Source: Ahaetulla prasina (Eukaryota > Chordata > Lepidosauria > Squamata > Colubridae). Taken from it: 64,000 bases of DNA. The notes beneath the pieces were generated by a model. The model was not told the DNA's origin. It saw only the letters and a list, made by a program, of their open reading frames with translations, and ran no database searches. The stretch covers positions 133,080,420 through 133,144,419 of the forward strand of contig NC_080540.1 of assembly GCF_028640845.1 (NCBI RefSeq), read 5' to 3'. Shown in pieces: positions 56,934-64,000 of this stretch. Within the stretch, counting starts at the first letter, position 1, and the number at the start of each line of letters is the position of its first letter. Both the position numbers and the translations under genes were made by a program.

Positions 56934-59900
56934 GTACATACACTGGTCGCTGTATTTTATGATGTTTACAGGGTTCTAAATACTGTTATCAAGAGGGTAA
57001 TAACAGCTATGGCATTTTCAGATGAGCAGTTCTTAACCTTTTATTAGCATAAAGAAATTTTTTCCATTGGGATTACCCTCAACACTACCTCTGAGGTGAA
57101 TTTGTAATTTTTATTATGGGTATCAGCCACTAAGAAATTCAGATTCTCTGGAAAAGTATATCAAGCAACATTAAAGTGATTGCATTGCTTACAGATATGT
57201 GGAAAATATCATGATATAACGACCCCATTTTTGAATCCAAACTCTGCTACAAACAGGTGTCTAGGAAGTTTGGCAGGCAAAGCCTTTTACAGTTTTCTCA
57301 ACTTACACTCTTAAGTTTTTAATCAAGAATGGCTTTTTAAAACATTATGAGATATGGTTTACCAGTATTTTGAGCCCTGCTTTAACCATCTCCTCCTGAA
57401 ACATTAGATATTATTAGCTGCTTAATAGCAACCAAATGCTTTATTTCTGCTGTACAACAGGCATAACTCCTTCCCAACATTAAGTGGATCCATTCTTATT
57501 TTACTCTTGTTCACATATCTACCTTTAAGCTGTGTGTTGTGTTGATGAATTCTCTTATCATTCTAGTAGATTGCCATAACAGTTATTACTTATGTGGGAC
57601 ACATCTCTTTTAAACCGTGACAATATTTCCCATCATGCTTCATGGCATCATTTGCAAAAGACTTAGAAGGCTTCAGTGAGAGTTTTCGAATGGTGAATTT
57701 CCATTCAAAATGAGATACTAAATGAAGGGGAGCATTTTACTGTCTATCAAGATAAATCATAAAGTAGGATTATGGCTGTGGCAAACTCTAAAGTCCCATA
57801 GATTACTTGCATCAAATCCATGCACTTGGCAAAAATATCAAGACCTCTTACTTCAGACAAACTGTAGAAACTAGTAAACAAATGTAAATATTATTTAAGA
57901 ATGCATACCTTCAATATTAATAATTCAATTTTTTTTAATTTGAATTGCTTTTATGTTATTATATAATGTAAAAAAATCTTTTAGCACTATCATACAATTG
58001 AGAAAAGCTACATTTTTTTAAATGTGGCCCTTTAATTTTTAAAATATTTTGGAAGTGTTTAGTATATTACAAAATTCATCATTTTTTTAAAGTCAGTTTC
58101 AGATATATCACAAATATAAAATGAGTTTTATTTCTTCATAGGGAACAATGGGTATAACTGCACCAATTGTGTTTCACAGTGTATTAAATTAGCAAATGTT
58201 ATGGGTGGCTTATAATATTTAGACTTAATCTCACTCCTTATCCCACTGTGTTTTCTCAGTATGATTTAGTTGTAAAAAAGTGAGTTCTTCATAAAACTGC
58301 TACTAATTAAGATCGGAGTTTAAATACAACAATGGAAAACATTCTGTATTGCTTTTCATCTAAGCTATCAGGTCATTCTTACTCCAACAAGACCCAAGAG
58401 CTTGTTGTATTTATTATTAGTGGTTTATTTATATTGACTAATTTACTAATCTCCATGGAAACTTTCACTCTTGTTGTTTCAAATTGTACAGTGTCCAATT
58501 ATTTTACAGTTCTATAATTTGGCAAAGTTAAATATCTAAGAACACATGGTGCATTCTTTTTTCTTTTTTTTTGAAAAATCAATAAGTTCTAAAAGATTGG
58601 GTTGGATCCAGACTAAATCATATCATGCCTTATTGAAATTAATGGGTCTAAGTTAGTAATGAGTAGTACATCTATTCTTAGGTATCTTAAAGGTTTTTCA
58701 GAAAGAAGGACATTCTAGATGCCAAACCGAATTACAACCTGCAACTATTCCATCTATCCTTAACAGATTTTAACAGATTTCTATTTCTGCTAAGAGAAAG
58801 GAAACCATGGGGAAAGTAGGAATGGTTCTGAAAGGCAGAGTGATAAAAGACTTATTTGGAATTAAACCTGTGTCTGCTCAGGCTTACAGTATTGTTAGAT
58901 GAGCAAATATATGCAGAAAACCAAAAAACAAAGATAATAAAAGTTTTTTTAAAAAAAATACTATATGTAGACAACAGATGGAGCAGCTGGTATAGATATA
59001 TCCAAACCATAATGAATGTCAATTTTATCTCGTCAGATGAATTTTCACAAATTGCACATATATTCATTTAAGCTGTCTGGGCATAGCCCAGTATTTGCCA
59101 TGAAATGAAATATATCACTGCATTAGGGAGGGAAAGATAATTGATATAGCGATTCAACTGATTTTAATTGAATTAGGATATCATCTAATTTAAAAAATAA
59201 AAAAAGACTTGGTAATAGTGTATAATGCATTTAACTGTATTTATCTGAATCATTAGCTATAGATGAATCTAATATCTAAATCCTTAATTGAAACCAGAGT
59301 TAAATTCGTTCTATGTATTAGAGAAGTTAAAAATCTACTGCATAATAAGTATGCTATTTATATTTTGTTTCACTATTAGATTAGATTAGAAAATCATTAC
59401 AAGATTTTCTAACAGATCAGTTTTCAGCTATTATGAAAACTTGAATGAGACCAAAGACTTTTGTAACAGTACATTTTTATTATTTAGATTTTTTTTTATT
59501 TTAAAATGTATTTTCCTTATTGTTGAAAATACATTATCAACGCTCCTTTGTAATTCTGCTTGTATATGCAGGCATTTTTTTAGCAATACAAAATCAAGGT
59601 CACAAACAGAATATGCATTCTATAGACAAACGTAGCTCCCTGTTTTGTTAAGAAAATTAACTAGAATTATGAACGGATTCCTGCAAAAGCTTCCTTTGAG
59701 CAGGAAGAGATTGAAAAGATTTGTATTACACATTGAAAGGACTAAAGTTTTCCAAAGCATGCAATTGTTAACCAAGCCTTGAGGCATGATGCTTGTTCAA
59801 TTAATCCCGAAATAGTCATGGTTTATTGTTGTAATGTTGTTTCTCTGTTCCCCTGTATTGTATATTTTGTTCTTAATGTGGTTCATTCTGTGTGTGGTGT

Positions 59901-60108
59901 TTTAGTAATAGTAAAAATGTAGGATTATTGCTTCCTGGTCAACTCATTTGTGCAATTCATTTGGTTATACTAGAAGTTGTACAGCCTAATAAATTGCATG
60001 CTCACCACATCTCATGTCTGTTGCAGTGGTTGTCGCCACAGTTCCAATAAACACATGATTTTTTTTCAGCTTCTATGACATTCTTTTTCTCTCTTTTTCT
60101 TTTTTTAG
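56934..60108. other. Intron 35
   Basis: 3.2 kb, strongly AT-rich, with no recognisable mobile element or exon. It is the longest intron here apparently free of identifiable repeats. Confidence 0.6.
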
Positions 60109-60298
60109 ACTGATCTTCCTTCCATTAATGACCCACTGATTCTCTCATCAAACCAGGATCTGCTAAGAGTAGGGAAGACTTCTGTGGGCCGCACTCACTC
60201 TCTGCCGAATGACAGTTATATGTTTCAGGCTCCAGATGCTGGCCCCTATGATGCTTCCTTGGGAGAAAAAAAATCATCTCATCAAAAATCTCAATCAG
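60109..60298 (+). CDS. CACNA1G: CACNA1G exon 36: C-tail with the RTHSLPNDSY motif
   Basis: 190 bp, phase 0 in and 1 out. Acceptor CTTTTTTTAG, donor CAG|GTACAA. It starts TDLPSINDPLILSSNQDLLR, then VGKTSVGRTHSLPNDSYMFQ and APDAGPYDASLGEKKSSHQ, ending KSQS plus a split codon. DLLxVxKxxVxRTHSLPNDSYM is conserved with mammalian Cav3.1. The segment PSINDPLILSSNQ appears longer than the human TELPGPDLL junction, and the end is Lys/Ser-rich. The open frame continues past the donor to a stop at 60361, but the GTACAA donor and loss of similarity mark the exon end. Confidence 0.92.
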
Positions 60299-61267
60299 GT
60301 ACAAAGCATTTGCCTCAAAAAAAATTTTTACAAAAAAACCCCATGCAAATGTGGTTTTCCAGCTAGAGCTTTATGGAAGTGTTAGTTTGTTTTCTTTTGT
60401 TAGCCTTGGATATAATTTGCAAGCTGTATGGAAGAGTCTAGGGCTGAGACTGAAATTCTGGATCAGAAACTAACAGCTAAACTCCCTTTGCCGAATTGAA
60501 TGGGCCTTGCGCATAAATCCACACAAATCCTGACTGACTTGAAATGGAAATGGGTGATGAGGACAAGAAGCAGGCTGGGCTGGCAGGAATGCTTAATTTC
60601 TTGCTACTTCTCTGCTAAAATCTTTTCTACAAAGTTCTATTTGAAATAGCATGGCAACTATTTAGACCAGGGGAGAATGAAAAATCTGACTCATGCTGTT
60701 TTACCTCTCCAAATTGGCCCACCTGAGACAGCTTTTTCCTTGAATCATACACCCATGTAACATAGAGAAAGGCCGTTATTTTTTAAAAGCACCTAATCTT
60801 TTTTAAGGATAGGTCTTTGCTCAAAATCTTTTGATTGTTAAACTTGTTCACTGCTGCAAATATATTCATCAAGTCATTTCATGTCATCACATGTTTTCTC
60901 CATTTTGAAATATCTTAGGTATACACTCTTTTTAAGACATGAAAATTGGAACTCAAACTTGCTAGATTAATTTAGAGCGGATGCTAGGACATCACAAAAA
61001 AAACAAAACCCTAAGGCTCCCACGTAACACTGCCACCCCTTCTTTCTAACACAATGAAAGCTGTGAATGTCGCTGTGGCATTGCTGCAAATTCTGTCTGA
61101 CCCAGCACAGAGCAATGGAATAGGTCGAGAAGAAAAATATACAGCAATCAGATTGCATCTCAAACAGGATGAGAACAGGGAGTGATGCAGGACTGTTATT
61201 GTGTGTGGCAGCCCTTCATTGGCCACTCTTAACTTGTTTCAGACTGAGTACTGTTCTCCCTTAGCAG

Positions 61268-61576
61268 CAGTAGTGGGATTCATATAATTTAACAACTGGT
61301 TCTCTGACCTGATGACCGGCTAGGTGAGTGTGGCCATGGTAGGCATGGCCAGGGGCATAACAGGCAGCACTCAGTCTCCTCCACCCCCCTGGGAACAGCC
61401 ACCCCTGCCCCCCACCCCCACCCCCATTTTGGGCCTAGTAGGCCTCCCTGCACTTACCTGGGAGCCAAAATAGGACACGTGGGGACTCCTGGAAGGGGCG
61501 GGGAGAGAAGGGGCCAGCCAGCAATGTAACTACCGATTCGTCCAAACCGGCCTGAACCAGGTGAATTCCACCACTG
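61268..61576. mobile_element. Non-autonomous hAT-like element, 309 bp, perfect 8-bp target duplication
   Basis: Ends CAGTAGTGGGATTC and GAATTCCACCACTG are inverted repeats; the flanks CTTAGCAG at 61260-61267 and 61577-61584 are identical. Subterminal AACTGGTTCTCTGACC and AAACCGGCCTGAACCAG show the ACCGGTT-type motifs. A C-rich centre (CCCCCCACCCCCACCCCC) is notable. No coding. Confidence 0.88.
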
Positions 61577-62591
61577 CTTAGCAGTAATGTGAAGTGATAG
61601 GACAACATCTATACAGTATTCATTTTTCTAAAGTGTTGAAATTGCCTCTCTGTTCTCTGCAATGAAAAGCAATCTTATTAAAGTCCCAGGAAGAAGAACT
61701 AAGACTTTCTTAACAAAACTCCTAGGGGGTGGTCTGAGATTAGTTTCTCTCCTCAGCCGTTTCTCAAAAAGCCCATTTCAGGATCAAGGAGAATTTATTG
61801 TAAAGTGCCATCACCCAGCACTTGAGAATACTGTTCAGAATGGTACAATATGTGAAGAAATTAGTGGAAGGGATATTAAAATTTCCATATTAATGAGAAC
61901 ATTTGCTGTTTAGCAGCAGGAATAAAAATGCTGAAACTATAGATATTAAGCAAAGAAAGCGTAACCTGACACTTTAAGTTTAGCATAAAATAATGTAAAA
62001 TCATATGCAGTATTCAAATAGCATAAGAGTTCATAAAATGATCCATGTGTAGAATGTCAAAATCAAGGAATCAAGCTTGATTTCATGGCAGCACAACAAA
62101 AACAAAATCTAAAAAACAACAATACTAGAGCCTTATGCAATATCAGCCTAGTTCGTAAATTCAATAGAAAAGTGAAGTTTTATAATGAAGATCAACTAAC
62201 ATGTAGACATAGCATATATATTTTTTAAAATACTAGAGTATCCATAATTTATATTTGCATATGAATATAAATTATATTTATAAACCAACGATGAATCACA
62301 GTTCCCTAGGCGGTGTATAAATTTCTTGGCAATACAGGATAAAATAAAAAAGTAGCAACGTATTTCATATAATAATAAAAACCATAATAAATATAGCAAT
62401 TAAAATCCCTATATCAAAACAATATTCTGTTTTCCCATAATACTTAGGATATGATACGCCAAACTATAAAATGGTGTCCTCAAATTCCTGGAAAAATAAA
62501 AATGTCCAAGGATCAATGTGAAGACTCTCAGCAAAAAAGAGATCCTACTACCCATGGCATCATATCCTTTTAATTGCTTCCAAAACAAAAT

Positions 62592-62989
62592 ACAGGAAAT
62601 CCTCAACTTACAACATTTCATTTAGTGAACGTTCAAAGTTACAACGGCACTGAAAAAAGTGACTTATGATCATTTTTCACATTTATGACCATTGCAGCAT
62701 CCCCATGGTCATGTGATTTACACTCGAAGGCTTGACAACTTGTTCATACTTGGGACGTTTGCAGTGTCCTAAGGTCATGTGATCCCCTTTTGTGACCTTC
62801 TGACAAGCAAAGTCAATGGGAAAGCCAGATTCACTTAACAACCATGTTACTAATTTAAGAACTGCAATGATTCATTTAACAAATATGGCAAGAAAATTCG
62901 TAAAATGGGGCAAAACAAAACACTTAAATTTCTCACTTAGCAACATGAATTCTGGGATCATTTGTGATCATAAGTCGAGGATTACCTGT
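62592..62989. mobile_element. Non-autonomous DNA element of the CAGG type, about 398 bp
   Basis: Ends CAGGAAATCCTCAACTTAC and ATAAGTCGAGGATTACCTG are inverted repeats. TA precedes the left end; TT follows the right end, so the TA duplication is altered. It shares its interior with 43114-43515 (TGAAAAAAGTGACTTATGAT, CATCCCCATGGTCATGTGAT, TGACAAGCAAAGTCAATGGG). Confidence 0.7.
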
Positions 62990-63779
62990 TGGTCTTTTTC
63001 ATTCGGCATTCACCAAAAAATAGTTGCCACCCCTGAAATTCAGTGGAAAATGGGTTTCTTTCAGAAGAAAGTGCTTTAAATACCTTTCAGTATTTTAAAA
63101 GCAAGTCAGAGTTCTGTGTTTATTTGTTTATGTCACTAAAGATTTAGAATGTTGGTGGAATGCAAGAACAGGTAGCCATAAAAACCAGCCATTGCTAGTT
63201 TATATACGGAAGCATAAGATCTGCTGTAGTTTGCCTAATTTCAAAATGATATTGGCAAATTAATCTCAAAATGATACTGGCAACTTTGGAGACCCCTGCC
63301 TGATGCTCAGTCTGTCCATCTCCTCATAGCATGGGATGTTTTCTATCATTATTTGGCTCATTTTTCCAAGCAGAAGGTGCACTTCTAAAAAAGTCTATGG
63401 TTGACTTAATCTGTAAAACCACATTTATTCCTTAAGAATGTCTGTGGGAACTTCTTAGGCTAGAGTCTACCATCTCTATTGTGCATCCTTCTCAGCCCAA
63501 ACTCCAGAAAGACAACTTCAGAGTCGAGAAGGTCTCTGGAAAGTAATAGAAATGGTACCAGGGAAGCACTGCATGTTCTTAAGATGCCTCAGTACCTGGG
63601 TCATCATCACACTTGCTTCCTGTGGTAGAGAAAAATGTCTCAGGGGACCAGTGTTATGGGTTCAAACAGAGCCAAAATACTTGAGTAAGACACTGTGTGT
63701 GTGTGCGTGCACACGCGTGCATGCCTTCAGACTGCCTGGACTCCTGACAAGGTTTTCCAGAATTGGTTTGCCCTTGCCT

Positions 63780-63862
63780 TCTTCTTTCAAGGGCTGACAG
63801 AGAGACTAGCCCAAGGTCATCCATTGCCTAAGACCAAACTAGACCTCACAGTCTCCTAGTTT
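63780..63862 (-). mobile_element. SINE fragment, minus strand
   Basis: On the minus strand: AAACTAGGAGACTGTGAGGT, TTAGGCAATGGATGACCTTG and GGCTAGTCTCTCTGTCAGCC, matching the internal part of the SINE family at 48568-48702 and 55025-55262. The tRNA head is missing. Confidence 0.65.
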
Positions 63863-63865
63863 ATA

Positions 63866-64000
63866 CAATGGTGGGATGCTGCCGATTTAACAACCGGTTT
63901 GGTGATCGCGCAGTATCCACATGCATGCGTGGACCCGCGTCTAACATGCATGATGTGCATGTGCACAGTTTTACAAATACTAACCTTCTGTGTTACCACT
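63866..64000. mobile_element. hAT-like element, left end only (runs off the window)
   Basis: Starts CAATGGTGGGATGCTGCC and AACAACCGGTTTGGTGATC, closely resembling the left end at 61268. It continues with CG-rich GCATGCGTGG units like those in 41518-41929. The right end is outside the window. Confidence 0.65.

Larger units (their letters stand above)
1..64000 (+). other. CACNA1G: Internal part of the CACNA1G (Cav3.1 T-type calcium channel alpha-1G) gene
   Basis: The whole window lies inside one gene on the + strand. Fourteen exons join in frame into the end of domain III, the III-IV linker, domain IV and the proximal C-tail of a T-type channel, a plasma-membrane pore that passes calcium at low voltage in neurons, heart and endocrine cells. 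Cav3.1 is preferred over Cav3.2/3.3 because of the linker cassette with LMLDDVI and the tail motifs [11 protein letters not shown] and [10 protein letters not shown], which I recall from mammalian Cav3.1. Pore acidic residues in domains III and IV are both Asp (KDGW, TGDNW), the Cav3 pattern. The first exons and the 3' end are outside. Exon numbers follow the human-like scheme in which exons 25, 26, 34 and 35 are the splice-variable ones; that numbering is inferred. Confidence 0.93.
60299..64000. other. Intron 36 (5' part)
   Basis: No further CACNA1G exon was found before the window ends. It holds a 309-bp hAT-like element (61268-61576), a CAGG-type DNA element (62592-62989), a minus-strand SINE piece (63780-63862) and the start of a hAT-like element at the edge. 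An 83-codon frame at 61662-61913 has no recognisable features. Confidence 0.7.

Noticed and set aside
60299..60366. Extension of exon 36 to the stop at 60361 as a short C-terminus
   Set aside because: The extension is lysine/glutamine-rich read-through of intron sequence after a GTACAA donor. A truncated isoform by intron retention cannot be excluded, but nothing supports it.
61662..61913. 83-codon plus frame as a possible exon 37 of CACNA1G
   Set aside because: The peptide has no similarity to the recalled Cav3.1 tail, and no acceptor in the right phase was found; a chance frame is more likely.

Overview
The window is a stretch of vertebrate genome, almost certainly squamate reptile and probably snake. 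That inference rests on the repeats: L2-, CR1- and Rex1-like LINEs, tRNA-derived SINEs, many hAT-type elements with ACCGGTT-rich ends, and ATTCT/AATAA tails. No bacterial, viral or organellar gene organisation is present. All support comes from reading the sequence and from remembered features of the protein families; no search was run.

The only host gene I can support is on the + strand and spans the whole window: a T-type (Cav3) voltage-gated calcium channel alpha-1 subunit, best matched to CACNA1G (Cav3.1). Fourteen consecutive coding exons (1957 bp) are placed to the base, all with GT-AG introns and compatible phases. By the human-like scheme they are exons 23 to 36. They encode the domain III pore region and S6, the III-IV linker, all of domain IV (S1 to S6 with the pore), and the first part of the C-terminal tail. 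The 5' part of the gene lies before base 1 and the 3' end lies after base 64000. The known Cav3.1 splice-choice sites are all visible: two donors 21 bp apart in exon 25, a 51-bp cassette exon 26, and frame-neutral cassette exons 34 and 35.

Layout: 1-4.8 kb, domain III end (exons 23-25), with a three-layer transposon nest in intron 23. 4.7-17.6 kb, long introns 25 and 26 around exon 26. 17.6-29.6 kb, exon 27 and the repeat-rich intron 27 (CR1 tail, purine microsatellite, L2 inside a Rex1-like LINE, L2 inside a hAT). 29.6-40 kb, exons 28-33 (domain IV), with L2 copies in intron 28. 40-60.3 kb, C-tail exons 34-36 separated by introns holding hAT elements, SINEs, TA-flanked elements and a damaged 3.3-kb L2. 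60.3-64 kb, intron 36.

The repeats are the second story. At least seven hAT-like elements have both ends visible: five carry ACCGGTT-type ends and two are short foldbacks. All seven have 8-bp target duplications matching at 7 or 8 of 8 positions. Three elements of another type begin CAGG and sit at TA or near-TA sites. L2-type LINEs are all decayed. I found no exciting unknown system; the most informative items are the conserved splice architecture and the nested insertions, which give a relative order of transposon activity.
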